61,999 nt of DNA from Methanomicrobia archaeon (GTDB lineage: Archaea; Halobacteriota; Bog-38; Methanoflorentales; Methanoflorentaceae), in contig JACTTZ010000012.1 in the NCBI GenBank assembly GCA_015660915.1, forward strand, positions 1 through 61,999, in the 5' to 3' direction. The notes under the pieces are model-generated. The model did not search any database. It was not told the DNA's origin and worked only from the letters and a program-made list of their open reading frames with translations. Of this stretch, positions 16,533 through 26,614 are shown one piece after another (the first letter of the stretch is position 1; the number at the start of each line of letters is the position of its first letter). The position numbers were made by a program, and so were the translations under genes.

Positions 16533-17687
16533 CTACATTTGTTCGACCCATTCGCTAAATAGGGCGTATTGCGAGCATAGATCTAAGACGCCAGTGTCAA
16601 GAGGATCTTTGAAGTAAAATGCGAGCTTGTCGACCAAGCCGCTTATCCCTTTACGCTTTGCTAGCTCCATGAAGCGGATGAGGTCAATAACGAGGGGTGC
16701 TGCTAGCACGCTGTCACACCCTTGCCACGTGAACTGCATGTTCATTCGATGGTCCAAAAAGCCTTTGAACGAGATGAAGTCCCAGGCAACTTTGTGGTCG
16801 GAAAGGGGTGGAAAATAGTCGATTCGACTGCCTAAATGCGGTTCATAGCCTAGCATCTTCGGCACGACACTCGTCTTCGTGATAAGCTTTGACTGCTTGT
16901 TATCGGGGTGCCGCAGTATTCGTCCATCCAAGTTTCCGAGGATATTGCTTCCGTACCACCCTTCGATTCTCAGATGCCGATGCTTGAACATAGGCACCAG
17001 TGCGGTTTTGACGAGCGTCTCTCCGGTTTTCCCGTCTTTTCCGCAGTGCGGTACGCCACGCTTTTTTGCCAGTTCTTTTATTGCGGGAATATCATTGCCC
17101 AGAGACGGCGTAAAATTTACGTAAGGCATTCCATTCTTAATGGCACAATACGCGTAGATCGCACTCGCTGGAATTTTATTTGAGTTCGTTTCGATGGCGG
17201 TTTCAAAACTCTCGAGCGAGGCATACTCAGGTTGTGGTGGGAAGTACGGTTCAGTTGAGGCCAAGTTTACGACGACGCAGTCTTCGTTGCCGGCGTAGTG
17301 TCGAAGATCGCTTGATATTTGATTCGCCGCTTCGTTCAGTGTTAGCTTCTCACTGTCACACAGCGCAGATATTGCATTTCCGCAGTTATTGACAATGCCA
17401 CAGCTCACTGGGATAGACTCAATCTCTTTCTTCATTTTCGCCAGCTGCGTCGTGTCAAACGTATTGTTCTCACGCACGTTTTGGTAAGCTGCTTCATACA
17501 GCGTGACGTTCCGGATGTCGTGGCCGCCAAATTTGATGTCTTCGAGTCGGACTAGATTTAGTCGGGAGAAACTCTCATCCTCAGAAGGTATGCCGTTGGC
17601 GGCGCTTAAACCTCGCTTAATAGCGAGAACGCCGACAACTATCGTTGTCGCGACAGCGCCCTTGATCCCGATGAGCCATACCTTCAT
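16533..17687 (-). CDS. ino1: Myo-inositol-1-phosphate synthase
   Basis: Converts glucose-6-phosphate to myo-inositol-1-phosphate with NAD, the entry to archaeal inositol lipids and compatible solutes. The 384-residue protein has the NAD-binding start VWLIGIKGAVATTIVVG, then LEDIKFGGHDI, VNLASTEPY, and the catalytic region CGKDGKTGETLVKTALVPMF and GWYGSNILGNLDGRIL. The end KGFLDHRMNMQFTWQGCDS is typical. ATG 17687 is chosen because it opens the Rossmann strand directly. It is probably monocistronic. Confidence 0.93.
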   Translation of the reverse strand: MKVWLIGIKGAVATTIVVGVLAIKRGLSAANGIPSEDESFSRLNLVRLEDIKFGGHDIRNVTLYEAAYQNVRENNTFDTTQLAKMKKEIESIPVSCGIVNNCGNAISALCDSEKLTLNEAANQISSDLRHYAGNEDCVVVNLASTEPYFPPQPEYASLESFETAIETNSNKIPASAIYAYCAIKNGMPYVNFTPSLGNDIPAIKELAKKRGVPHCGKDGKTGETLVKTALVPMFKHRHLRIEGWYGSNILGNLDGRILRHPDNKQSKLITKTSVVPKMLGYEPHLGSRIDYFPPLSDHKVAWDFISFKGFLDHRMNMQFTWQGCDSVLAAPLVIDLIRFMELAKRKGISGLVDKLAFYFKDPLDTGVLDLCSQYALFSEWVEQM

Positions 17688-17877
17688 CTTAGTCGAATCT
17701 ACCCTCAATCTATAAAAAATCTTTTAAAAAACAGCGTAGGAAGATCAATTACGAAATTTCGCGGTTTCTGCGGCGCTTGCCGCAGTCGCGAATATTCGCT
17801 GGCGGCGCATGTCCTAAAAAAAGTAACAGTGGAGATACTTTGCCTGCTTAGCAGCTAAGCGCGCCGCAACAACTTAA

Positions 17878-18111
17878 CTATTCTTTCTTCTTCTTCTCTT
17901 CAGAGATAAAGACGTGTTCGGGTTTTTTCTCTTCTGGCTCACAGATGCCTTCGGTATCAGGGCCGAGGTCGCACACCTCGAGCTTCTTGATCTCGTCCAT
18001 GTCTTTTTCGTGCTCGTAGTCTGCGTTGTAGGCATCGGTATCAGGGGCATTTAGAGTTCCCGACTTGATGTCTTTCTTAAACTTGTACTCTTCCTTTTTC
18101 TCTTCGGCCAT
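17878..18111 (-). CDS. Small charged hypothetical protein
   Basis: A 77-residue protein made almost entirely of Lys, Glu and Asp with two cysteines in VCDLGPDTEGICEP near residue 50. The ends are lysine/glutamate rich, suggesting disorder. The family is not recognised. It sits between ino1 (same strand) and a divergent glycosyltransferase. Confidence 0.55.
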   Translation of the reverse strand: MAEEKKEEYKFKKDIKSGTLNAPDTDAYNADYEHEKDMDEIKKLEVCDLGPDTEGICEPEEKKPEHVFISEEKKKKE

Positions 18112-18323
18112 GGAGTATCACCGCACTTACATTGGTGCGCGTTCTATTAATCAGTATCGGTTAAGCTATAAGCTTCACGTTGGGGGCAATTCGTTAGATA
18201 AGCAGCCTAGAAAAGCCGCTACGCAAAAGCCCCCCCATCTCATTCTACCTTTATTTCAATAGCCGTGCATAGCACGATTAATGGCGCAGATTTTCGCGTT
18301 TTAGCTCAGCGAGACATAAGTTT

Positions 18324-19673
18324 TTGCGCGTGCAAAAGAGACATGTTCTAGGAGATGATTCAATATCAAGTCCCAAACCTTTGAGAGTCAACTTCGTCAG
18401 TTCATTTCCCCCTCGAGAATGCGGCATAGCCACATTCACGCATGATCTTACGGCAAACATCTCTAGCATTGCTGACAACGTAACGTGGAGCGTCACAGCA
18501 GTTCAAGAGTGCAAGAGACTCTTTTTGAGTAACGCTTCTCTCCGAGCCCAAGCGGCGCAGTTGAGCAAAAAAGAGTTGGTCCTAAGCAAGCGTTTTGTCT
18601 CCAAAATATTTGGCGTCATTAAAGACTGCAATCCTGATAGTTATGTGGCGGCTGCTGATAAGATAAACAACTCAAAAATTGATGTTGTAAATATTCAGCA
18701 TGAGTTTGGATTGTACAGGGGCGACTTCGGTAGCTATATTTTGGAATTCATGCGACGGGTAAGAAAACCGATAGTCACCACTCTGCACACAGTCTTGCCA
18801 AACCCACCGCCTGGAATGAAAAACGTCGTTAAAGACATCTACGCGCTCTCGGACAGGGTTGCCGTGTCAGCAAACGCAGGAATTGAGCTGCTAAAAAACA
18901 CGTATGGGTTGGACAGGAAAAAGCTCACGCTCATTCCGCACGGGGTGCCAACGGTGCCTTTCGTTGACACAACGGTGCCGAAACAGCGTTTGGGCTTGTC
19001 GGGAAAGTTCGTTATCGCCAGCTACGGCTTAATTAATCCAGACAAGGGGATCGAAAACGTTATTGAGGCTTTGCCATCAGTCATTGAGGCAAATCCCAAC
19101 CACGACATAGCCTATTTGGTCGTTGGAGAGCCCCATCCCGCTCTCGACCAAAAAGTGCGACAGAGATATAGGGACAAGCTTGACAGCCTCGTAGAGAAGC
19201 TTGAACTTTCACGCAACGTCGTGTTTGTGCAGCGCTATCTGTCAAATAGAGAGATGATCGCGCACTTTTTAGCAACTGACATATGTGCGGTGACAAACAC
19301 GAATCCCAATCAAATATCAAGCGGCGTTCTCTCCCAAGCAATTGGTTGCGGAAAGAGCATAGTAGCAACGGAATTTGCACACGCAGCAGAAGCGTTGTCA
19401 AACGGAAGAGGCTTGCTGGTGAAGTTTGGCTGTCCAGAGGACATTGCAGAAAAAATTAACCTTTTGATGTCTGACAACGAATTTCGAAACGCGATAAGTC
19501 GACGGGTGTATGAATACGCGCAGGCCATTACTTGGGACAGAATTGGCAGCAGGTACTTAGACCTCTTCTCTCAAGTTAGAGAGCCCCTTCAACCTCAAGT
19601 GTCCACATCGGCGTCTGCCCTGCGCAGCCGCGTTGGTTATAGCAGATCAAGTTCGTCATTCAGCGAAAATTGA
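18324..19673 (+). CDS. GT4-family glycosyltransferase (paralogue of the one at 55433)
   Basis: A GT-B fold family 4 glycosyltransferase. The N-terminal donor/acceptor loop FVSSFPPRECGIATFTHDL, the central VNIQHEFGLYRG and KPIVTTLHTVLPNPPPG, and the domain-two LIPHGVPTVPF and GLINPDKGIENVIEALP are all clear. The usual donor-site region is altered to FLATDICAVTNTNPNQISSG, where the paralogue reads DICVLPYLARDQISSG. No ATG opens the frame: TTG 18324 or GTG 18330 is the likely start. The C-terminus has a Ser-rich tail (YSRSSSSFSEN). It probably acts on surface glycans or glycolipids. Confidence 0.85.
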   Translation: MRVQKRHVLGDDSISSPKPLRVNFVSSFPPRECGIATFTHDLTANISSIADNVTWSVTAVQECKRLFLSNASLRAQAAQLSKKELVLSKRFVSKIFGVIKDCNPDSYVAAADKINNSKIDVVNIQHEFGLYRGDFGSYILEFMRRVRKPIVTTLHTVLPNPPPGMKNVVKDIYALSDRVAVSANAGIELLKNTYGLDRKKLTLIPHGVPTVPFVDTTVPKQRLGLSGKFVIASYGLINPDKGIENVIEALPSVIEANPNHDIAYLVVGEPHPALDQKVRQRYRDKLDSLVEKLELSRNVVFVQRYLSNREMIAHFLATDICAVTNTNPNQISSGVLSQAIGCGKSIVATEFAHAAEALSNGRGLLVKFGCPEDIAEKINLLMSDNEFRNAISRRVYEYAQAITWDRIGSRYLDLFSQVREPLQPQVSTSASALRSRVGYSRSSSSFSEN

Positions 19674-19765
19674 AGGTTTTTAGTCCGTTGACAGAAAAAC
19701 GAGACGCTTCACTCTGTCTGTTTAGTTTTCCGGTCGTTCTCACACAGGCGTTTCAGCTTTGCGCC

Positions 19766-20128
19766 TTACATCAGCTTAAGTTTGGCCAATGCTTCAAATG
19801 ACTCAGCGCAGATAGTGGTTACGTCAGTAAGCGCTTCGCTGAAACACATTCTTGCTTCGTCCCACTCCTTGAGCGTAATTCGTCCGACGGCTTCGGTGAG
19901 TTTGCGGGCAGTTCGTGAAAAGACGACTTTCGAACCGAGAACGTTCTGCGCGAGCTTTATTTCCATCATAAGTGAGTTTAAATAGGCCTCTAAAATTCTC
20001 AAACCGCCAATAAATTGATCATCTTTTAATCCAATGAGCTGTTCGAGCAGTTGATTTGCTATCGATACTTCAGACTTCAGTTTCTCCCCATATTCGAATT
20101 TTCGTATTAGATCTTTAGGATCAGCCAT
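19766..20128 (-). CDS. Hypothetical helical protein
   Basis: A 120-residue, predicted all-helical protein starting MADPKDLIRKFEYGEKL and ending ESFEALAKLKLM, with conserved-looking RILEAYLNSLMMEIKLAQNV in the middle. No family is recognised. ATG 20128 is chosen over the upstream frame opening because the sequence before it looks non-coding. It is convergent with the glycosyltransferase and lies about 160 bases after gatA on the other side. Confidence 0.55.
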   Translation of the reverse strand: MADPKDLIRKFEYGEKLKSEVSIANQLLEQLIGLKDDQFIGGLRILEAYLNSLMMEIKLAQNVLGSKVVFSRTARKLTEAVGRITLKEWDEARMCFSEALTDVTTICAESFEALAKLKLM

Positions 20129-20339
20129 GCGTTGCACCTTACTGCAATATACGTTCCGGGCTACATATATTTGATTCAAAAACGTGTTTTCGCGGCTTAT
20201 AGGCGTACCTTGCGAAATTCTGGACTTTCTAATTGGAGCGAATTAATCACACGCTGTGTAAGAAACAGCTGCGAGATAACACGCATATAAAAACGATACG
20301 TGCGACAGCTTTTTTTTACACAATGCGCGTGCTAAGCCA

Positions 20340-21716
20340 TCACTTAGCATATTTATTGAATTCGGTGTTGCGCTCAAACTGCCATGCAATATTGAACAGC
20401 AGCGCTTCTTTAAGCTTATCACCAATGATTTGCATACCAATAGGCAAACGTCCTTTTCGTCCACATGGAACAGAAAGTGAGGGTACGTTCGCGAGATTGA
20501 CCGGAACGGTGTTGATATCCACTTTATATAGTGACAGGGGGTCTTCGATTTTCTCCCCGATCTTAAATGCAACGAATGGCATGGTTGGTGCGATAAGCGC
20601 ATCGTATTGCTTAAAAGCTTTCTGAAAGTCGGCGCTAATGAGCGTCCGCGCCTTAAGCGCTTTTAGGTAGTACTTGTCATAGTACCCCGCTGAGAGCGCG
20701 TATGTCCCGAGAAGCACTCGTCTTTTGACCTCTTTTCCAAATCCAGACGCTCTATTCTCCGAGAAGGTTCGATGCCAATCGTGATCTCTTTGAACCCGGT
20801 GTCCGTAGATGATCCCACAGTACCGAGCAAGGTTGGAAGAGGCTTCAGACATCGCCTGGACATAGTAGGCCGAAAGCGCATATTTAAGGCTGGACATCGA
20901 CGTCTCTGTAGCGCGTGCGCCTAAATCCTCAAGCACGTCTATCGCGTCCCTCGTCGCATTTTCGACAGCTGGATCGACCCCTTCGCCAAAAAAATCTATT
21001 GGAACGCCAATCTTCAAACCAGCTATGTCGTCCGCGAGCGAGGAGGCACAGCGCGGCACTGGTGTATCGAGCGAAGTGCTGTCTGCGGGATCGTAGCCAG
21101 CGATAATCTCAAATAACACGGCGCACGCTTTCACAGTTCGCGCAATAGGACCTATCTGCTCCATTGAGTTACCGTACGAAACGAGTCCGCTTCGTGATAC
21201 TCGACCATATGTTGGCTTCAACCCGACCACCCCACAGAACGACGCGGGACATCGAATCGAACCCCCCGTATCGGAACCTAATGCGAGATCGGCCTCTTGC
21301 GCAGCAACGGAAGCTGCGCTGCCCCCCGAGGAACCTCCCGGCACACAGTTAAGATCCCAAGGATTCTTGCACGGTCCGAAGAAGCTTGTTTCTGTTGACG
21401 CGCCCATCGAAAACTCATCCATGTTCGTTTTGCCGATTAAAACAGCACCTTCTTCGTGAAGTCTCCGAATAACGAAGGCGTCGTATGGGGGGACGTAATG
21501 TTCGAGCATCTGCGAAGCGCACGTGGTTCGCAGCCCTTTGGTTGATATAGCGTCCTTAATCCCGACCGAAATTCCGGCAAGTCGCCCGTCGAGTTCGCCT
21601 GTATCAGCTTCTGCGGCTTGTTGTCGCGCCCCGTCATAATTGACCGTTATGAACGCGTTTAGGTCACTGCGGTCGATTGCGTCAAGCGTTTCCTCGATGT
21701 GTTCTCTATGACTCAT
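20340..21716 (-). CDS. gatA: Glu-tRNA(Gln)/Asp-tRNA(Asn) amidotransferase subunit A
   Basis: The glutaminase subunit of GatCAB, which in archaea mainly converts Asp-tRNA(Asn) to Asn-tRNA(Asn). The amidase-signature catalytic Lys lies in ISVGIKDAIS near residue 50, and the Ser residues in PGGSSGGSAASVA near 127 and GSDTGGSIRCPASFCG near 148. The 458-residue length is normal. It overlaps gatC by 4 bases (ATGA), while gatB is not here. The preceding gene in the same unit is an AsnB-like enzyme lacking its own glutaminase cysteine. Confidence 0.95.
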   Translation of the reverse strand: MSHREHIEETLDAIDRSDLNAFITVNYDGARQQAAEADTGELDGRLAGISVGIKDAISTKGLRTTCASQMLEHYVPPYDAFVIRRLHEEGAVLIGKTNMDEFSMGASTETSFFGPCKNPWDLNCVPGGSSGGSAASVAAQEADLALGSDTGGSIRCPASFCGVVGLKPTYGRVSRSGLVSYGNSMEQIGPIARTVKACAVLFEIIAGYDPADSTSLDTPVPRCASSLADDIAGLKIGVPIDFFGEGVDPAVENATRDAIDVLEDLGARATETSMSSLKYALSAYYVQAMSEASSNLARYCGIIYGHRVQRDHDWHRTFSENRASGFGKEVKRRVLLGTYALSAGYYDKYYLKALKARTLISADFQKAFKQYDALIAPTMPFVAFKIGEKIEDPLSLYKVDINTVPVNLANVPSLSVPCGRKGRLPIGMQIIGDKLKEALLFNIAWQFERNTEFNKYAK

Positions 21717-21979
21717 AGTATTCGTGGACCCTTGAAATAGCCGCTATCGACTCGCGGTGCGTTCGAGAGCGCTTCTTGCTGTGACAAGCTTGGCGTGACT
21801 TCGTCTGCGCGTAACACATTGTGCTCTTCTTGTCCTATCAGCTCCGCTTCAATGTCTTCGAGCTCCTCGAAATATTCAAGTATGGAATTGAATTGAACGG
21901 TAAACTCTTGCAGGTCTTCGTCGTCAAGCTCGATGCAAGCGAGCCGTGCAATACGTTCAACATCGGTTTGGGTTATCAT
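21713..21979 (-). CDS. gatC: Glu-tRNA(Gln)/Asp-tRNA(Asn) amidotransferase subunit C
   Basis: A small structural subunit that wraps between GatA and GatB. The 88-residue sequence has the family features VERIARLACIELDDEDLQEF at the N-terminus, FNSILEYFEELEDIEAE, and the C-terminal belt LRADEVTPSLSQQEALSNAP. It overlaps both neighbours by 4 bases, so the three proteins are translationally coupled. Confidence 0.93.
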   Translation of the reverse strand: MITQTDVERIARLACIELDDEDLQEFTVQFNSILEYFEELEDIEAELIGQEEHNVLRADEVTPSLSQQEALSNAPRVDSGYFKGPRIL

Positions 21980-23292
21980 TCTGCCACCGCTATATCATGT
22001 TTTTCGGCAATTGATCGTAAATAGAGCCTTAATGCGCCCCTGTTATTTGTTGAAGGCAGGTTATTTTTTCGCGCTAGTCTCTGCAACATTGCATTTACGC
22101 CTGTCCCGTACTGTATCGCTTTTTTTTGCCGGTAAGCTAACTCGCGTGGCATCACTTGTTCGGCCACCTTCCGTAGCACGTATTTGTTGATCCCGTTGTG
22201 GAGCTTCCAAGCGCCGCCGATCGTCAGTCCGAAAACAACTACCCTTGGATCCAGATAGGGTAAGACGACGTCTAACGAGTGTGATGCTGCCGCTAAATTG
22301 TCCCGTTCAAGGTTATCTCTTGCGATGTTAAGTAAATCAGTTTCGAGTGCGCTGCGCAGCGTTTCGCTGGTTGCCGAAGGGAGGCTCGCATATTTGGAAT
22401 AACCTGCAAAGAGTTCGTCAGCTCCCTGTCCAGTCAAAACAGACGTGAATCCTGCTGCAGCTGCTCGCTCAGACAGAGCGTATAGCGGGAGAGCGATAGC
22501 GACATCAAGGGGGCTGCAACTCTCAATAGCTTCAATAACGCGGGGTATAAGCATTTCAACGTCACCAGCGTCCAGCTCAATGGTTTCTAGATCCGCGTGT
22601 AACAAACGTGCCGCATGTTGCGCGCTATCTAGATCATGCGATTCAGATAATCCTATTGCATAGCATTGTTTGTTCGCGGGGTTCGCCATTAACGTGTACA
22701 GCAAAGAACTGTCGACTCCCCCCGAGAACGCAACGCTCATTTGTTCGTGAGCAATTTCATTCAAAACACATTCAAGCACGTCGCGAAGTCCGGTCACTGC
22801 GTGTGATTCGTCGTCGAACACTAGTCCGTCGTGGGATAGCCCAAGGGTTTTTTTCAAGCTGACGTCGACCCCTCGCGGTTCACGAATTATTACTATAGTC
22901 TTTGGATTTACCCGGTGCGCGTGTTCAATTCCAACAGACCAGAGTGCCTTCCGTTCGGAGGCGAATGCGCACAGCGAACCCACGTCGCTTACTCCGTAGA
23001 ACAGCGGTCGTGATCCTAGACAGTCCCTGTCCAATATCAAAACGCTCGACCTAACAATACGCGCCCGTGCATAGCCTGCGTGGTAGCTATCTAAAGCTGA
23101 GATCGCTAGACCCGGACGGCTCGAACCCTCGCTGAGTGTTGCGCGGCCGAGAGCGCTTACAGCGTACGTCGTGCCATTCGTTAGCTTTCCGCGGAAAGAG
23201 CGACGCACACCTCCCCGGTGTTTGAGGATATCGCACATCTTCGGCACGGCCTCGAAGGTGCGTGCTCCCACAGCTCCAACTATTCCTGACAC
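21976..23292 (-). CDS. Asparagine synthase-like protein lacking the glutaminase cysteine
   Basis: An AsnB-type protein of 438 residues. The synthetase half has the PP-loop SVAFSGGVDSSLL near residue 190 and a conserved VLTGQGADELFAGY near 290, so ATP-dependent amidation or adenylation is plausible. The N-terminal Ntn domain starts MSGIVGAVG where active AsnB has Met-Cys-Gly-Ile, so the nucleophile is Ser; the HRGPD motif also reads HRGGV. It starts at GTG inside the end of purB (13-base overlap) and its end overlaps gatC. An ammonia-dependent or repurposed enzyme is likely; the product is unproven. Confidence 0.8.
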   Translation of the reverse strand: MSGIVGAVGARTFEAVPKMCDILKHRGGVRRSFRGKLTNGTTYAVSALGRATLSEGSSRPGLAISALDSYHAGYARARIVRSSVLILDRDCLGSRPLFYGVSDVGSLCAFASERKALWSVGIEHAHRVNPKTIVIIREPRGVDVSLKKTLGLSHDGLVFDDESHAVTGLRDVLECVLNEIAHEQMSVAFSGGVDSSLLYTLMANPANKQCYAIGLSESHDLDSAQHAARLLHADLETIELDAGDVEMLIPRVIEAIESCSPLDVAIALPLYALSERAAAAGFTSVLTGQGADELFAGYSKYASLPSATSETLRSALETDLLNIARDNLERDNLAAASHSLDVVLPYLDPRVVVFGLTIGGAWKLHNGINKYVLRKVAEQVMPRELAYRQKKAIQYGTGVNAMLQRLARKNNLPSTNNRGALRLYLRSIAEKHDIAVAE

Positions 23293-24623
23293 TCGTTCTG
23301 CCTCAGAAGCGTCACGGCGCGTTCAACTTGCTGAATGGCCGTTCCGATGTAATTTTCAGGACGGACCATCCACTCAAGTTGGTCCTTGGAAAAATGTTCT
23401 GCGATTACAGGTTCTTTGAATAGCGCGTCTGAAATGGTGTCTCCGCGTTTGTAGGCCTTCATCGTTGCCGTTCGTAAGATTTCGTGAGCACGTTGACGTC
23501 CTATTTTCCTAGCGAGCTGCATCATCACTGCCTCGCTCATGTTTAGCCCTCTCATGAGATTGAGGTTCTGCTTAATGCGCTCTTCATTGAACTCCAAGTT
23601 GCCCAAGACGTTAATGGAGAGTGTGAGAATATGGTCTGTCAGAATAGTTGCTTCAGGAAAGATGATGCGCTCGCTGGAAGAGTTTGTCAAGTCTCGTTCG
23701 TCCCACAGCGTGTTGTTTTCCAATGAAGGCAAAACGAACGATCGCACGACGCGCGCGAGGCCACAGATTTGTTCCGACTTGATTGGATTTCGCTTGTGCG
23801 GCATCGTTGAAGACCCCACCTGTGCCTTCCCGAAACCCTCTGATATCTCGGCTATCTCACTTCTTTGGAGTGTTCTGACCTCGGTAAATATCTTTTCGAG
23901 TGAAGTTGCGATGCTTGCGAGCAGCATCGTGTATTCCGCGTGACGGTCCCGCTGTATGACTTGCGTGGATACTTCTACAGGCGTTAAGGCGAGCGACTCT
24001 AGTGTACGTGCTTGAATCTCTATTCCCTGTTTGCCAAAGGCTGCCTGAGTGCCTACGGCTCCTGTCATTTGCCCGACTTCGAACCGTTTGCGCGCTTCTG
24101 AAAGCCGATTCGAATGTCGATCGATTTCCATCGCCCACACGGCAAATCGCATGCCGTAGGTTGTTGGCACCGCTATTTGCCCGTGCGTTCTCGCTGCACA
24201 CAGTCGACCTTTGTTTTCGTCAGCAAGGTTCGCCAAAACGCTTCTGAGACGATTGAGTTTTGACGCGAGTATTCTAGATGAATCGCGTAACTGTAGGGCC
24301 AGCGCGGTATCGAGGATGTCGCTTGACGTCGCTCCGTAGTGCACATAATCAATTTCAGCGTCAATCTGTTCTGAAATCGCTGTAATGACGGCCATCATGT
24401 CGTGGTGGATTTCGGCCTCAATTTCAGCCACGCGCGCAAGTGTTACTGTGCTCGACGCCTTTTCGATTTCGTCAGCCGACTTGCGAGGGATAAGTCCGAG
24501 GTCAGCTTCGGCCTTAGCAAGCGCCACTTCCACCTCAAGCAAGTAGTGGAGCTTCCGCTCCTCACTCCATATCGCTTTCATCTCGCTGGTGCCGTAGCGA
24601 GATTCTATCGGATGAATTGACAT
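23280..24623 (-). CDS. purB: Adenylosuccinate lyase
   Basis: Removes fumarate from SAICAR and adenylosuccinate in purine synthesis. The 447-residue protein has HHDMMAVITAISEQI near residue 70, the TSSDILDTALALQL stretch near 95, CAARTHGQIAVPTTYG near 140, and the superfamily signature GSSTMPHKRNPIKSEQI near 265. Length and order match the archaeal/Bacillus-type PurB. It heads a tightly packed unit with the AsnB-like gene, gatC and gatA, linking purine and amide metabolism at least by co-transcription. Confidence 0.95.
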   Translation of the reverse strand: MSIHPIESRYGTSEMKAIWSEERKLHYLLEVEVALAKAEADLGLIPRKSADEIEKASSTVTLARVAEIEAEIHHDMMAVITAISEQIDAEIDYVHYGATSSDILDTALALQLRDSSRILASKLNRLRSVLANLADENKGRLCAARTHGQIAVPTTYGMRFAVWAMEIDRHSNRLSEARKRFEVGQMTGAVGTQAAFGKQGIEIQARTLESLALTPVEVSTQVIQRDRHAEYTMLLASIATSLEKIFTEVRTLQRSEIAEISEGFGKAQVGSSTMPHKRNPIKSEQICGLARVVRSFVLPSLENNTLWDERDLTNSSSERIIFPEATILTDHILTLSINVLGNLEFNEERIKQNLNLMRGLNMSEAVMMQLARKIGRQRAHEILRTATMKAYKRGDTISDALFKEPVIAEHFSKDQLEWMVRPENYIGTAIQQVERAVTLLRQNECQE

Positions 24624-24771
24624 TTTTCACCCCTCAGTTTCGACAGTCGCCTTTTCGTGCTACTGCTTTAACCTTTTGTCGTAAAGAATAGCCGCGGCGC
24701 ATCTCAAGTATGTTAAGCTATCAGTGCTCATTTCTACTACCGAAGTTGCTGAGCTTATGGTAGTGCGAGGT

Positions 24772-25989
24772 TCAAGCGCCAAACTTCGTGCCTTTGCCCA
24801 GCAGATCCATCAGCACCGGCATCATATCACGCCCGCGAATCCGATTCATGCCTCCACCGGCTGCAATGTACTCGTTAAACGCGTTGGTCTGATCAGTTCG
24901 AACCCCCTTTCCGCGTATAAGGAAAGGAACAGGGTCACCAGAGTGCTCTCTCAGGCTCACAGGAGTTGTATGATCTGCCGTAATTACGACGAGCGTCGAT
25001 TCATCAATGGTCAAATTTGATAGCGCTGCATCTACTCGCGTCAGAAAGTGCATTTTGGCATTGAAATTGCCGTCGTGACCGGCTTCGTCCGCGCCCTTGA
25101 TGTTGAGGAGCACAAACGCGTGTTCTCGTAGTGCCTTGTTAACGTTTTTCACTTTCTCTTCAATATTTGAGTCAACGTGCCCTGTGGCACCCTTAGTCGG
25201 AATGTATCTCATGCCGGTCAGTTTACCTATCCCGATCACAAGTGCTGTCGCTGCGATCACTGCGGCATTCAGTCCCGTGCGTTGTTCAAACGGGACAAGC
25301 TGCGGAACTGAGCCTACCCCACGAAGCAGCACTGCGTTTGCCGGAAGCTGATTCGCAAGCGTTCGCTCTCTGTTGACCGGATGATCAGCTAGAATTGAAC
25401 ACACCTGACGCGTAAAATCATTGACGATGTTTGCAGTTCTGCGTGATGAGGCATCATTGGTCTTCGGCTTCGAATGCAACATCGCTCCTGTGTGCTGGGG
25501 GTCGGTTTGGGTTACGCTTGGACTGAGGTCCTCCCCTCGAAGCACAAGAACCGCCCTGTGCCCTGCGGACTCTTTGAACAAGAACTCACAATCAAGGCGA
25601 AGTTGTTTCCTAATCGCTTCAGATAGTTCGTGAGTGTCGCTAATACGACCAGCGCGCCGGTCGACGACCAGCCCGTCTTTGACTGTAGCAAAGTTCCCGC
25701 GAAACGCGATGTCTCCTGGTCGTACGTCAATACCCACACCGGCTGCCTCGAACGGCCCGCGCCCTGTATACACCTCGCTTGGCGTATAACCCAACAGCGA
25801 TAGATGTGCGGTGTCAGAGCCAGGAGGCGTCCCTGGTGCAATGACATCCATGATTCCTAAAATTCCTTCTTGCGCTAGTCGATCGAGAAAAGGAATATCA
25901 GCTGCCTGCAGCGGCGTCGTTTTGTCAACAGCTGGACGGTCAGCCGCACCATCGAGCACGACAAACAGAATCTTCTTGGCTACGCACAT
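24772..25989 (-). CDS. apgM: 2,3-bisphosphoglycerate-independent phosphoglycerate mutase (archaeal type)
   Basis: Interconverts 3- and 2-phosphoglycerate in glycolysis and gluconeogenesis. The 405-residue protein has the metal-site start [13 protein letters not shown], the catalytic-serine region [18 protein letters not shown] near residue 55, [25 protein letters not shown] near 300 and [20 protein letters not shown] near 345. ATG 25989 fits the family start. It follows rps1e by 40 bases and is probably co-transcribed with it. Confidence 0.94.
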   Translation of the reverse strand: MCVAKKILFVVLDGAADRPAVDKTTPLQAADIPFLDRLAQEGILGIMDVIAPGTPPGSDTAHLSLLGYTPSEVYTGRGPFEAAGVGIDVRPGDIAFRGNFATVKDGLVVDRRAGRISDTHELSEAIRKQLRLDCEFLFKESAGHRAVLVLRGEDLSPSVTQTDPQHTGAMLHSKPKTNDASSRRTANIVNDFTRQVCSILADHPVNRERTLANQLPANAVLLRGVGSVPQLVPFEQRTGLNAAVIAATALVIGIGKLTGMRYIPTKGATGHVDSNIEEKVKNVNKALREHAFVLLNIKGADEAGHDGNFNAKMHFLTRVDAALSNLTIDESTLVVITADHTTPVSLREHSGDPVPFLIRGKGVRTDQTNAFNEYIAAGGGMNRIRGRDMMPVLMDLLGKGTKFGA

Positions 25990-26029
25990 GTCGCAAAAAC
26001 TCGCTGCCAAGTATCTAGAAACGCTATGT

Positions 26030-26614
26030 TTATGGTTCAGCCAATATCTTCGTTTTGCTGATTTCGACGCGGCGAAGCGGGTAAATTACCTTGGCTCTCT
26101 TATAAATATCACTCGCAAGCTTTCCGAGAACGACTTCGTGGATGAATTGCTCATAATGCAGCTCATTTCCACGTTCACGTAGGATGCCGTTCATGATGTC
26201 TCGGATCGCTTTGATTTGAGAAGACCCAGCGCGTTTTATGGTCAGAGCTATCGGCTTGAGGTGAATTTTGTAGCCGTCTTTTGTCGTAACGACAATGTTT
26301 GACTCTACGAGACTCGTTCGTCGTTTCACCAAGCTTCTTAGGTAATCACGTGTAAGCTCGTGTCCTGTGAATTTAGTATGTGCGGACTCGCCACTGACCT
26401 CGTTGACCTTGAAATGCATTTTCACGTTTTGCTTGCCGAGGTCGTTCGTCAGCTCACCGAGGGTTGTATCGAGGATCCTGCCGATCAATTTAGAAGGATC
26501 ATCAGTGGGAGTAGTCCCTATGCTCGTGCTACCGAAGATTTCGGGAGTCGTCACGTCGTACCATTTCTTTGCTTTCCAGCCTTCAGCTTTTTTCCTTATC
26601 TGTCTTCTCGCCAT
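26030..26614 (-). CDS. rps1e: 30S ribosomal protein S3Ae (eS1)
   Basis: A small-subunit protein found in archaea and eukaryotes. The 194-residue sequence begins MARRQIRKKAEGWKAKKWYD, continues with GTTPTDDPSKLIGRILDTTL, and has the conserved FTGHELTRDYLRSLVKRRTS near residue 95. ATG 26614 fits the family; the frame extends 11 residues further without support. A TATA-like element at 26711-26718 suggests its own promoter. Confidence 0.95.
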   Translation of the reverse strand: MARRQIRKKAEGWKAKKWYDVTTPEIFGSTSIGTTPTDDPSKLIGRILDTTLGELTNDLGKQNVKMHFKVNEVSGESAHTKFTGHELTRDYLRSLVKRRTSLVESNIVVTTKDGYKIHLKPIALTIKRAGSSQIKAIRDIMNGILRERGNELHYEQFIHEVVLGKLASDIYKRAKVIYPLRRVEISKTKILAEP

